From NCBI GenBank assembly GCA_022560025.1, contig JAFISE010000332.1, positions 1 through 19,756 of the forward strand: a stretch of DNA of 19,756 nucleotides, read 5' to 3'. The position numbers and the translations under genes are program-made. Origin of the DNA: Stagonosporopsis chrysanthemi. Its lineage: Eukaryota > Ascomycota > Dothideomycetes > Pleosporales > Didymellaceae. Position 1 is the first letter of the stretch, and every line of letters starts with the position of its first letter. Shown piece after piece: positions 10,091-18,671 of this stretch. The notes below the pieces were generated by a model that was not told where the DNA came from, searched no databases, and was given only the letters and a program-made list of their open reading frames with translations.

Positions 10091-10155
10091 GACAACGGAT
10101 AGCAATACAATCGTTAATCTGCAGCCTCCAGACTAGCATTGCTCACGCAGTAACA
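10091..10155 (+). repeat. Diverged dispersed repeat, copy 2 (partner 6142-6205)
   Basis: Direct-orientation partner of the copy at 6142. The best block is GATAGCAATACAA, identical in both, followed by transition-rich divergence and a conserved ACGCAGT near the end. Confidence 0.55.
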
Positions 10156-10575
10156 TCATTACATCAATACTCAACCTAGTGGGAAACTAGCGGCGAGATG
10201 GAAAGACCCTTGTACCACCATGTAAAACAAGACCAGCTCTTAGGAGCCGATTCACGAATATGAAGTGGGGTTTCTTGCCCCAAAGTTGAAAGCAAATGAT
10301 GATTGCTACGCTAAGAAGCAGTTTAGAGATGATTTCAATGGACTCGATGAGAAGGAACGCTTGGGAACTTCATATCTTTAGTCCGATGGCCTGTTCCAAT
10401 AACTACCCCACCTAAGCGAAGGTTAATCCTTCACCGTCAACCTTTCTTTCCTTAGATCAGTACAAAAAGTGATATTGATTACTTGCTGACATGATGGGTG
10501 CTGTGTAAGTGAACTATTCTATAACTCGTCTAATCATAGATATTGATGAGATTCAACTACATCTGTTACGGGCTA

Positions 10576-10645
10576 TTGTGGTATTATGCGTAAGTTTTGT
10601 GAGTGGGGCGGCACGGTGGGGATGTTCGGCTGTATTATTCGGGGT
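10576..10645 (+). repeat. Left TIR of the Tc1/mariner element
   Basis: Matches the reverse complement of 11908-11977 with scattered mismatches and small gaps. The best block is ATGCGTAAGT(T/C)TTGTGAGTGG. Confidence 0.7.
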
Positions 10646-10682
10646 GGCCAAATCTTGGCTTTGTCATACTTTACATACAATC

Positions 10683-11737
10683 TTAGTACTTTGTGTGACC
10701 ACCTTGAGCGTCAACGACTGCCTGGCAACGAGCTGGCATAGTCTCAATGAGGCCCTGAAGGAACTCAGGGGTAATTGAGTCCCACGCCTCTTGTATGATC
10801 CCCCTGAGTTGATCGTACGTGTACTGCCTCCCTCTAGGCAGGTCAGGATAGTGAATCTCGATATGGTCTTTCATCTCATCCCAGACTGGCTCAACTAGAC
10901 TCAGGTCTGGTGAAAATGGAGGCCAGTATATAGGCGTTATCCCTCTTTCTTGTAGCTCAGAAAGGGTCAGCCTTGCAGAATGACCTGGGGCTGAGTCTTG
11001 CATAAACTCAAGGTCTGGATTAAGGTGTAGCCACCCATGAATGAGTGGTACAGTCCTTTCACAATACCTCTCTTTGTTGATAGTCTTCTACTCTTTCTCC
11101 CAAAAAAGGGAGGAACTTTTGTAGTACCAGGAAAGCAGGCCCAGAACACCCAGTCACGCTTTCTTGGTACCTTGTCAACAGTACAGGTAGGATCTAACTC
11201 CTCTCCAGTCTTCCTTGTTACCCATACTCGACGGTGCCGCCTTCCGGTTACCCACGTCTCATCACTCCACAGGATCCTCCACCACTGCCATGGCTCCCAG
11301 TTGACATGCTAACGAGCCCAGGCAAGGCGCGAAATCTTATCGAGTTAGGTGAGAGGTGGCTTGGCTCGGGCGATGCAGCGTGTGTATCCTCTTGCAGTCA
11401 AGGCACGGCGTATCACGTACTCTGACACCCCCCATGCGTCAAAGGGACCGTACGCAAGTTGATGCCAGCTCATCTGACGTGTACGTCGTGATTATCGGAC
11501 GTACGCCTCAAGCTCGTCTGCTTGGGCATCTGTAAGGATACGTGGGCGACCGCTACGTCGTTTTGGAGTGACAGAAGCACTAGTAGCTGCCCACTCAACT
11601 TGTCGCTCGGTGACGTGGGGGAGGTTGGTGATATATCTGTACGTATGACCAGCTAGCCGTAGAGTCTGTACCTGCAGGCGCTGGTCCCGTGATAAATGCT
11701 GACTATGGGGTGGTGTTGATGGACAAGGAGTAGCCAT
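10683..11737 (-). pseudogene. Tc1/mariner transposase (DD34E), broken
   Basis: Piecing frames together, the N-terminus (ATG 11737) has a helix-turn-helix, LSRDQRLQVQTLRLAGHTYR, and a GRPRILT hinge. The catalytic core follows: ILWSDETWVTG (first Asp), DPTCTVDKVPRKRDWVFWACF, FMQDSAPGH (second Asp) and WPPFSPDLSLVEPVW (Glu), with 34 residues between the second Asp and the Glu. The C-terminus MPARCQAVVDA.GGHTKY is complete. Breaks are a stop after LEAYVR (about 11490), two stops around LT*LDKISRLAWAR*HVN (about 11285-11350) and a one-base frameshift near 11065. All catalytic residues survive but no full protein can be made from this copy. Confidence 0.85.
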
Positions 11738-11907
11738 TTTAGGACGGTTGATCGATGGGATACATGAGATGGATAAGATGAATGAGATGGATGAGATGGA
11801 TGAGTAGTAGACATTCTGGGGGGCACACAGAGATACTTCTCGAAACAGGTCAACATTGTATCGTACACAAAATTAGGTAGGATTTGATGTCATTTGGACG
11901 ATAGAGA

Positions 11908-11977
11908 GATTCCGCATTATCTGCCGCCAAGCACCCCCACCGTGTATCTCCACTCACAAGACTTACGCATGACACCA
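11908..11977 (-). repeat. Right TIR of the Tc1/mariner element
   Basis: Reverse-strand counterpart of 10576-10645. Its outer 30 bases also resemble the TIR of the MITE at 12043-12272. Confidence 0.7.
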
Positions 11978-12042
11978 TAGTATACATCGGCCCTAGTTCG
12001 ATCCGCCACGGTCTTACCTCGGTTCGCCCCGATCCCACCTCG

Positions 12043-12272
12043 ATCTACTATGGTCTCCGGCGTAAGTAGTGTAGGTGGGGAACGGTGTCCAGGGGCCACA
12101 ATCCGAAGATGGAAAGATGCGCACATCCCTTTTAAGCTAATAAGAGCAGTTCCGGCTGCTGACTATCTTTCTAGGCACCTCTAAGAGCTTGTCAAGATTT
12201 CAATACTTGCCTCGTAAGCACCAGCCACTCCGGGTCCCACCTACACTACTTACGCCGGAGACCATAGTAGAT
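12043..12272. mobile_element. MITE with perfect 37-bp terminal inverted repeats
   Basis: Positions 12043-12079 are the exact reverse complement of 12236-12272. Within them the element proper probably starts CTATGGTCTCCGGCGTAAGT at 12048 and ends at 12267, with TA at 12046-12047 and 12268-12269. The 220-bp body has no coding capacity. The outer 30 bases resemble the Tc1 TIR next door (CTATGGTGTCATGCGTAAGT), so it may be mobilised by a Tc1-type transposase of that kind. Perfect TIRs suggest recent movement. Confidence 0.85.
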
Positions 12273-12537
12273 TGGTTCAATCGTGTGGTAACTAAGTTAA
12301 AGGCAGTGGTATATCTTCCCATCTTGTTATCTTGACATTCCAATCGCCAGGTCTACCCTTAGTTGCAAAACGTACCTATATTCGAAGGCAGCTCAATTCT
12401 CGGAGTCCACGACCTCTTGTGATTATCTCCCACATCTTGTAGGTAAGAAAAGTATCTTGTTCTTCGCCTTTGTAACGCCATCCACCACCGAATGGCGCAC
12501 CTTGCCAAGACCCCACCTCTTTCAACTACCACCAACA

Positions 12538-13386
12538 ATGTCGCAACAAATTGATCTTGAATTGCTCCCTCGTAAAGAGAGGGTTGAACTTGCTATTAGA
12601 GCTATGAGATCCAACGCGAACCTAAGCCAGCGACGCGCTGCTGCTGTCCACAACGTGCCTGAAAGTACCCTTCGAAGGCAACGCGCCAAACCAGCTTCTC
12701 AACGCGTTATCTACCCCAACTGCTCTAAGCTCACAAAGCAAGCAGAGGAGGTGCTTGTCCAATATACAAGGAAGCTTGACGCGCGAGAGTTTGCCCCTAC
12801 GCCTGCCTACGTGCGAGAGATGGCAGATCAACTGCTGGCTGCTCGCGGTGGGGGCAAGGTTGGAGAAAACTGGGTTTACAGGTTCATCCAGCGGAAATCT
12901 AGAATCAAGTCTCAGGTTTCAAGACCAACGGGTTACCGGAGAGTCCTGTGCAGCGATACAGCAATTATTAGTCCCTGGTTTGACCTTGTACGCAACGTCA
13001 AAGCTAAGTACGGTATCTTGGACCAAGATACCTACAACTTTGACGAGACTGGCTTCCAGATAGGCGTCGGAGGGTCAGTCAAGGTAGTGACTGCGTCTGA
13101 GAGACGTCTTGCACCACTCAGCGTGCAGCCTGGAGATCGTGAGTGGATAACTTTGATCGCTTGTATCAACGCGATGGGCTGGTCTATCCCACCCTTCTTT
13201 ATCCTCAAAGCAAAGCACCACGACAAGGCCTGGTACGTCAACAACCCAAAAGACTAGAGGATAGGAGTTAGCAAGAACGGCTGGACTGTAAATGAGCTTG
13301 GCCTCGCCTGGCTAAAGCACTTTATCCATCACACAGAGGCTGCTACTGTAGGTAGCTATTAGCTGCTAATTGTTAACGGCTACAAG
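12538..13386 (+). pseudogene. Fot1/pogo-type transposase, RIP-damaged and interrupted (element C)
   Basis: Start chosen at ATG 12538 (MSQQIDLELL); an upstream in-frame ATG at 12457 adds unrelated residues. The N-terminal HTH includes NLSQRRAAAVHNVPESTLRR, a CENP-B-type region follows (KVGENWVYRFIQR), then DDE_1 with Asp169 in YNFDETGFQIG and QPGDREWITLIACINA. A TAG at 13255-13257 sits where the family has Trp (KD-W-RIGVSKNGWT), i.e. TGG to TAG. Beyond it the frame continues NELGLAWLKHF, a second TAG, then LLIVNGYK in place of LLI.DGHE. The second catalytic Asp is therefore Asn (GAC to AAC) and His is Tyr (CAC to TAC). All these are G:C to A:T changes, as RIP makes. Homology stops at 13386. 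Confidence 0.85.
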
Positions 13387-13602
13387 ATGTGAGGGCACTA
13401 GAGGCAGGCAATCGGACGCAGGATAGATGGGGTGCCGTTTGGGGCAAGATGGGATGTATTGAGATATGAGACGGATTCTTGAGGTGTGAGCCTCAGGATT
13501 CGGATGGAATATATATACTGTGGCTCGTGCGGTGCCCAGCCTCGCTCCGGAGTCTATCCGGAGTAAGCCCGAGGTAGTAAGGGCCGAACGCTCGTGACAC
13601 AA
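13387..13602. mobile_element. Putative solo LTR inside element C
   Basis: The segment begins TGTGAGGGCACT and ends CTCGTGACA (TG..CA, with TGT/ACA ends) and is flanked on both sides by CAAGA (13382-13386 and 13603-13607), a 5-bp target-site duplication. Deleting it and one CAAGA joins GGCTACAAG to AGCTACTAA, which reads GYKSY-stop, the RIP-mutated form of the expected GHESHQ of Fot1 transposases. The 216-bp length suits a small fungal LTR. An alternative is a longer LTR ending near 13749 (..CTGCTATCA). Confidence 0.45.
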
Positions 13603-14205
13603 GAGCTACTAACTTATCTCTATCTTTACTCTATTAGGCTATACGCTTCCTTTATAGGAATAACCTAGTCTAGATGTCAGATGGTATAATAGATGCGTGA
13701 TTGGGTAACTTGATGATATTGATGATTGTTGTTCTCTTCTGCTATCAGACGAAAACCCCTAATATTCGGGTTCGTGGGGACCGTGATCCCTCCAGCCAAT
13801 CAGGAGTTGCCGGGTCGTACCTGGTAACTCTTTATTGGTCAATACGCCGGCGCACCGAGCTCTTGATGGAACCCGTTCCATCTGACAAGAAGAGAGTTGC
13901 GTTTTATTAAAGAGCCTAGAGTGTAAGCTGTATCCAAGCTTTCTTAGACGCGTCTCACTGTTGTAGTTAAGGAGAGATTAGTATAGTAAGGGTGTTGTAG
14001 TAGTAGGGGCTTAGCAAAAGTAATTCTCTTGCCTATCAATTCTTTTGCCTGTGAAGTACGTTACAGATATAGCATTCTCTTAAACACTCTTTAATAAGAA
14101 CACCTAATTTCAAGACAGAGAATAACTATAGCATATTATATTGCTAGTAGTACATATAGGTAGTACAGACGCTGTTCTGTCTCGGAGGAAGATGTTGGAA
14201 TTGCA
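13603..14205. other. Gene-free, A/T-richer transposon debris
   Basis: Probably the rest of element C or LTR-derived sequence; no readable transposase continues after SY-stop. It includes a perfect palindrome GATGGAACCCGTTCCATC at 13865-13882 and a short imperfect direct repeat AATTCTCTTGCCTAT / AATTCTTTTGCCTGT at 14021-14053. No gene is supported. Confidence 0.4.
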
Positions 14206-14823
14206 CTATGCACATACCCCCAGTCCTACCATGCCTTTTGCCCCCAAACTCTGCCGTGGACGCTGGTCGTTGAAGACGCTCAGGCAGTGAACAGTATGAT
14301 GGTAATCTGATAGTGCCTCTTCAATCCTTGTTCCTTTTATCATGGCGCGATGCATCTTGCGCCATTGATATGCACAATGCGTGATGTGCCACTGAATTGT
14401 TGTCCAGAATGGAATGCCTTCATCGATGGTTGTCGACATCTCGGCAACAGTCATCGTTTGATTGCCGTCCTTGTCTCTGTAGTACTCCCATGTGCCAGCG
14501 CTCTTGAACTCCTCTATCAACTCTTGGTCAATGCACTCGGGAGGTAGCCAGGTTATAGCGAGCTCATCAAACTGACAGCCGAGTTGTATCGCTTCTGCAG
14601 TCGAATTGCCACAGGCTCGTGTCACATGCTGGTTTCGCTGCTGATACGCTAGGGCCGACCCCGCAAGTGTGATAATGGCAAAAATCGTGGCTGCAACGAC
14701 TGTTTTCCGCCACTCTCTCCAACGCGGTCCTCTAGTATTGGTGTTGTCGTCTTCATCCGTCTGCACTTTCTCGTACGTTATTCTGTCGGCCCATCTCCCA
14801 AGCCGCAAAACTATATGTCGCAT
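14206..14823 (-). CDS. Single-pass membrane protein with two HxxHC motifs (UstYa/DUF3328-like)
   Basis: An uninterrupted 205-aa frame from ATG at 14823. A basic N-terminal tail (residues 1-40) precedes one membrane segment at about 42-60 (VVAATIFAIITLAGSALAY), so a type II topology is likely. The outer domain has CGNSTAEAIQLGCQFDELAI, WLPPECIDQELIEEF, W(E)YYRDKDG, and then H146-C150 (HITHC) followed by YQWRKMHRA, and H176-C180 (HTVHC). Two HxxHC motifs are the mark of UstYa-type proteins, which oxidise or cyclise peptides and other metabolites in fungal biosynthetic clusters; this exact CGxxxxEA..GC.FD / WRKMHRA subfamily is widespread in fungi and uncharacterised. No precursor peptide gene or other biosynthetic enzyme is adjacent. 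The C-terminus after LSVF is short and Gly-rich. Confidence 0.75.
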   Translation of the reverse strand: MRHIVLRLGRWADRITYEKVQTDEDDNTNTRGPRWREWRKTVVAATIFAIITLAGSALAYQQRNQHVTRACGNSTAEAIQLGCQFDELAITWLPPECIDQELIEEFKSAGTWEYYRDKDGNQTMTVAEMSTTIDEGIPFWTTIQWHITHCAYQWRKMHRAMIKGTRIEEALSDYHHTVHCLSVFNDQRPRQSLGAKGMVGLGVCA

Positions 14824-15663
14824 GAAGGATTTTCCCTGGGTTCTCTCCGTCGTTGGATGAAATGTATTTATTGTAGCGGTTGTGGTGATTTGATAGCCTC
14901 AACTCCGAGGAAGAACGTTTGAATTATGTGGTCAAGAGTCAAGGTCTTATGTTACGGTAATCAACCTGGTTGTCATGAGCCCTCTCCATCCGAGCCGACG
15001 CAAGACAACTAGCCGCGCTTACCGAGACTCCGTGCGCTGCGCATGAGCCTGCCCCTGATGTGGATTTTGCTCACTCTACAGTGCTCCTTTTGTCCCCGTC
15101 TTTCACCGACATAGCAACTGTGCGTGGCTGCAGAATACTCGGATCGCGCATATTTAGTCATCTCAGGTATGAGCTGGAATACATGTCATCGTGGCATACC
15201 AATCCTAAATTCGGCAAAAAAGAGCCGGCTATTCGGTACGCTACGGAAACACGGTTAGCGAGAATCACTACCGGGCGCCAAGCAAGCGCATGGTTCGCAC
15301 AGTATTTCCGGGCAGTAGAGGAGCTACGGCCACTCGCTCGTTCCCTCTGCGGCACCTTGTTCCGTAATGAGGTATTGTGAGTTGTCACTTCATATGTCAA
15401 AGGTCTTCCTTCTGTGTTCTTTATGTATTGAGGAGATTCAATACAAGATGCTTGACTATTCTTCACGTGTGCAGCAAGATGCAGTATTAACTCGAATTCT
15501 ACGAAACAGATTCCGCACCAAAGAAGCCTCTTTCATCTACCCGGTCCGTAAACACCTTGGAATTGCGGCATGTATGCAACGTGCCCATCCATTTGCTAGA
15601 ACATTGACTGGTGTACTCTATCTTCTGCCAATAGTGGCTCTAACGTAGAATCAGAGTAACACT
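14824..15663. other. Gene-free stretch upstream of the HxxHC gene
   Basis: Contains the promoter of the HxxHC gene at its low end. Overlapping frames at 15060-15380 (+), 15158-15466 (-) and 15367-15648 (+) are of about 100 codons each, with no recognisable motif and conflicting strands. I do not support a gene here. Confidence 0.4.
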
Positions 15664-16121
15664 CTAGAGCGTGTCTAATGATTTCAACACAGTGCGCTGT
15701 ATGCGAACCAGTACTGTACCCTTCTTCTCCAGTTGTGTGCCTGGCGGACGACCTCCTGGTGGCTGCTGCCGGTCCTCCCAGCCGTGTTCCTCTCTACCAT
15801 GGCCTTGAATCCGCTTGATGCTGCGGTTGATGTACGGGCACTCTACACATCGCAAGCCGTCGTGGTATACGGGCAAATGGGGCAGCGGCATGCCGTCTGG
15901 GCGGTACACAATCTCGTCTTGGGTTGTGTGGCCTATTGTTGCGACGACTCCTCTTCCTGCGCTGCTCTGACAACCTTCTGCCGGGTTGTCCGAACATATT
16001 CTTGGTGCCATTTGTTCAAATGGGCCTCCAAATGGGACCTGACGATGCCCTGCTGGTGACGCCTGCACACGGCAATGCGATATGCGGGCAAATACTCAAA
16101 TATGGCGTTGAATGGTTCCAT
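15664..16121 (-). pseudogene. OrsD-type (DUF3505) zinc-finger protein, frameshifted
   Basis: From ATG at 16121 the frame reads MEPFNAIFEYLPAYRIAVC then RRH, SHLEAHLNKWH and TTRQKVVRAAQEEE before stopping at 15933. The next frame continues the family pattern: TTQDEIVYRPDGMPLPHLPV, DGLRCVECPYI, then IQGHGREEHGW. That is the usual OrsD order: an N-terminal C-x2-H/HL..H finger, a P...LPV..DG..C stretch, and a second C-x2-C..H..HGW finger. A one-base indel near 15940-15950 separates the halves. The C-terminus (GTVLVRIQRTVLKSLDTL) has lost the CQRFF-type motif. OrsD is named from the Aspergillus orsellinic acid cluster, but most relatives are orphan, repeat-associated genes. Confidence 0.65.
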
Positions 16122-16301
16122 TGCATGTATATAACTATACTAAAACAAAAACCATCTACGCTTGTAGTGTTGATACTTGATCTACTTAAACTACAAAGTA
16201 CCCTACCTTGTGTTGCTGTAGTGATTTGGTGTACTGGAATCGGCGTTATTTTCCTTGCGCTGCATGCTATTCTGCGGATCGGGCGACTCTCCAGCGCGGT
16301 T

Positions 16302-16356
16302 GGTTTCCAGGCGAACATCAACCGTTGATGTTACGGTTGATGTTCGCCTGGAAACC
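16302..16356. repeat. Perfect inverted repeat, 24-bp arms, 7-nt loop
   Basis: Arm 16302-16325 (starts GGTTTCCAGGCGAACATC) is the exact reverse complement of 16333-16356; the loop is TGATGTT. It would form a strong cruciform or RNA hairpin. The context is non-coding. Confidence 0.95.
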
Positions 16357-16381
16357 CCAATCGGGGCGATAACGCGCGCAC

Positions 16382-16393
16382 CCCTAACCCTAA
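16382..16393 (+). repeat. Two CCCTAA units (interstitial telomere-type sequence)
   Basis: CCCCTAACCCTAACG contains two perfect CCCTAA units, the fungal telomere repeat (TTAGGG on the other strand). It lies 26 bp after the hairpin. Too short to prove telomere origin. Confidence 0.5.
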
Positions 16394-16607
16394 CGAACAC
16401 GGCTACTCCAACAAGGTTTATTAAACATCTCACGCTACAGTTGTTGTATCATCACCAAAATAAGTTCAATCGATGCGCTGCGCATCCCTGCACCAGGCTG
16501 TGCGTTTGCAGCGCGTTGCAACATTAAACGCCAACGATCCCTCTCGTTCCGCAAATCAGGGGATTGATGGTCGTTCGTTCAGGGTTTCTCGGAGGATTGA
16601 TGGAACA

Positions 16608-16640
16608 ATAGGGCTGATCCCAAGTAGTGCCCTGGGATAG
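16608..16640 (+). repeat. 33-bp repeat, partner of 743-775
   Basis: 32 of 33 bases match 743-775; the difference is T at 16628 for G at 763. Similarity stops abruptly on both sides. It contains ATCCCA and TGGGAT as an inverted pair. Confidence 0.85.
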
Positions 16641-16820
16641 CGCATTGCTGATGCAGTTCAACGGTCTGGCGTTGGGAATCTCGGATGCAAAGAGCGAAGA
16701 ATTAGGTTGGGACATGAAGACCCAAGTGCGTTTTTGACGATTTGGCTGCTTCTGGGACAACGACTTTGTGTGTAGAGTTAGCACTCGAATTTGGTAATCG
16801 AATACCGGTAACGTGTTTTA

Positions 16821-18637
16821 CAAGCGAGCTCCCCACCCAAGCGAGCGCCCCATTATCACAGCCACCCCAACTACACCGTGCTACTATGCAACACCACAAC
16901 ATTAAATCGTAGCTTGCAGACCTAAATAGTATGATTTAGAAGCTTCGCTGTTGTCTACGTCCTCTATCTCTACCTTGCAGGTGCGGGAGTTGTGTCCAAT
17001 CTTACTACAACGCCTGCAGCGTCGCCCTCCACGCACCCTCTTCGCAGGCGTCTCGCCCTTACCACAACCCCTACCCTCCTTTTCAGCAATTAAGTCAGCT
17101 ACCTCGCCAACTGTAAGGGTCTCATCTGCGCGTGTATAGCGTCGCTTACGGATCTTACGCTTAGTAGACGCTTCTACAGCGTCTCGAAGGCGACCTATTT
17201 CCTCCTGCACTAACACCATATTTTATGAGCTATCTGCTGAGCGCCCTTTGCCAACTGTTTGACCTGCTCATCTAACGAGCTTGCAGGAGACCCTCGATGG
17301 ATTTGAATCCGCTTTCGAATTAGGATTGACTGCTCCTCTACTTTGTGAGCGTTGCGTGGTGTCTTTGGCTCGCAGGCGACGTCGCCGGGTTTTGGTGGAG
17401 TTGGCGTGCGCAGGCGCACATCAAGCTTTGATAATACGACCTCTGGATTGTGTGGGACTAGCCCAGCACCTCTAAAGCCTGCGCGAATGTTCTCTGGCGT
17501 AAATGCCCTCTCAAATGTTGCTTTAAAGGCTGGTAGGAAGGTTTCCTTGTTGATATAGTTGATGCGACTGCGTGCCAAGGCCGAAATCTCGTCGCCATAC
17601 AGGCGCTTCAGCGGCGAGAAGCAGGCAACGTCAAGTGGCTGCAGCAAGTGCGACGAGTGTGGGGGCATACAGAGAGTGATTATCTTCTTCTTTTTGCAGA
17701 GGTCCTGGAAATTCACAGAACAGTGGCTCTCGTGGCCGTCGATAATTAGTAGCCGATAGACACCAACAGGCTTCGCATGCGCATCGAAGTGGTGGAGCCA
17801 GGCAAGCGTCAGATTCTTGTTAGTCCAGCCAATAGGACTAACATCAATGGCACAGTCCCGTGGGAGGTCCTCAGTGAACCAGTTAGAGATAAGAACCTTG
17901 CCTGCGAGGATGAGGAATGGTGGGATGACCTTCCCCGTCGCACCAACGCCTTGTACCAGGGTTACCCACTCGCGGTCGCCAGGCTGGAGTTTCTTCCGCT
18001 TCCCGGGCTTCCCCGAGCCTGTTACTACCAGCTGCGACGAGATCTTGCCCATCAGGAAGCCAGATTCATCAAAGTTGTGCATATCCTCATCTATTATACC
18101 GTACTTCGCCTTTATTGACTGAACAAGTGCGAACCAGGGCTGGACAACCGTCGAGTCCTCGCAGGCAGCTCGCTGGCGATCGTACGGTCGGGTCCATCGC
18201 GTTTGCAGCTCAGGTGTACCATAGTACGTTGTTTAAAGTTGTCAACCCAGTTCTTGCCAACAGGCTTTGCGCCGCGTTCGCTAAGTAGTTTACTGGCCAT
18301 GTCTTGTACGTCTAGCTTTGATGGCGGTAGCCCTCTTGATGATTGCTCAAGTATACGCTCTACAATTGCCTCCTCTTCTAGCTTCGTAAGGCGCTTTGAG
18401 TTCGGCTCGCAGTCACGTCGAGGGCGCTTCCCGTTGCGTCGTCGCTAGATTGTCCTTTGGGGAACACTATAGAGACCTTCAGCGCGTCGTAAGCTTTTTA
18501 CTTGCTTATTTTCAAGATCTTAGACTCCAAGGCATACGCCACCTTCAGTGTAGGCGCGCAGGAGTTGGTATTGTTAAGGCATTATGTGTTGTAGTTACGC
18601 TCGGGGATCTGGCGATAATGGGGCGCTCGCTTAGGTA
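16821..18637 (-). mobile_element. Fot1-like DNA transposon, about 1.8 kb, decayed (element D)
   Basis: The 19-mer AAGCGAGCGCCCCATTATC at 16839-16857 recurs as its exact reverse complement at 18614-18632. On the left a second partial copy (AAGCGAGCTCCCC) starts at 16822, 17 bp before the first. TA occurs at 16819-16820 and 18636-18637. Between the ends lies one transposase pseudogene on the minus strand. Confidence 0.85.
16902..18520 (-). pseudogene. Fot1-like transposase with zinc-knuckle C-terminus, broken (element D)
   Basis: Reading frames in order: KSLRRAEGLYSVPQRTI, a TAG near 18448, RRRNGKRPRR, KLEEEAIVERI, KPVGKNWVDNFKQR, a frameshift near 18235, GTPELQTRW, RPYDRQRAACEDS, GIIDEDMHNFDESGF (first Asp), LLIIDGHESH (second Asp), PPHSSHLLQPLDVACF (third Asp), AFTPENIRAGFRGAGLVPHN, KGAQQIAHK, a second frameshift near 17215, then VLVQEEIGRLRDAVE and the knuckle C-RR-C-SKIG-H-NSRT-C. 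The DDE triad is intact from 18082 to 17210 in one frame. The start region is too decayed to place an ATG. Confidence 0.85.
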
Positions 18638-18671
18638 CAGTCTTGGCGGGTGTATAGGCGTTTTCGGAATA

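Larger units (their letters stand above)
9541..10573. other. Gene-free stretch between the LINE relic and the Tc1 element
   Basis: It contains a pyrimidine-rich tract (9625-9687), the second copy of the diverged repeat (10091-10155) and a 45-codon open stretch at 10244-10381 (+) reading HEYEVGFLAPKLKANDD and onward, which has coding-like composition but no start and no family I recognise. The rest shows nothing. Confidence 0.4.
10574..11979 (-). mobile_element. Tc1/mariner element, about 1.4 kb, degenerate
   Basis: Bounded by diverged terminal inverted repeats and possible TA target sites at 10574-10575 and 11978-11979. Read inward, the right end is CTATGGTGTCATGCGTAAGT and the left end CTATTGTGGTATTATGCGTA; the similarity continues for about 70 bp (GTAAG(T/C)TTGTGAGTGG, then ACGGTGGGG). 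It encloses one transposase pseudogene on the minus strand. Size and TA flanks are typical of fungal Tc1/mariner elements. Confidence 0.8.
16122..16820. other. Gene-free stretch rich in short structured repeats
   Basis: Contains the 24-bp-arm hairpin (16302-16356), two telomere-type units (16382-16393), a palindrome GATGCGCTGCGCATC near 16473-16487, two copies of GGATTGATGG (16561-16570 and 16594-16603) and the 33-bp repeat (16608-16640). Open frames across it are made by these repeats and show no protein family. Confidence 0.5.

Noticed and set aside
13701..13910. 69-codon plus-strand frame as a gag-like start after an LTR
   Set aside because: No zinc knuckle, protease or other retroelement motif; sequence looks like debris.
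2647..14823. Secondary-metabolite cluster made of regulator, transporter and UstYa-like gene
   Set aside because: No backbone or tailoring enzyme and no precursor gene is present, and the three genes are kilobases apart within transposon debris.
15060..15648. Overlapping frames of about 100 codons on both strands
   Set aside because: No motif, no consistent strand, no splice joining that gives a recognisable protein.
16203..16784. Small frames around the hairpin and the 33-bp repeat
   Set aside because: They arise from the repeats themselves (a symmetrical peptide on both strands at the hairpin) and match no family.
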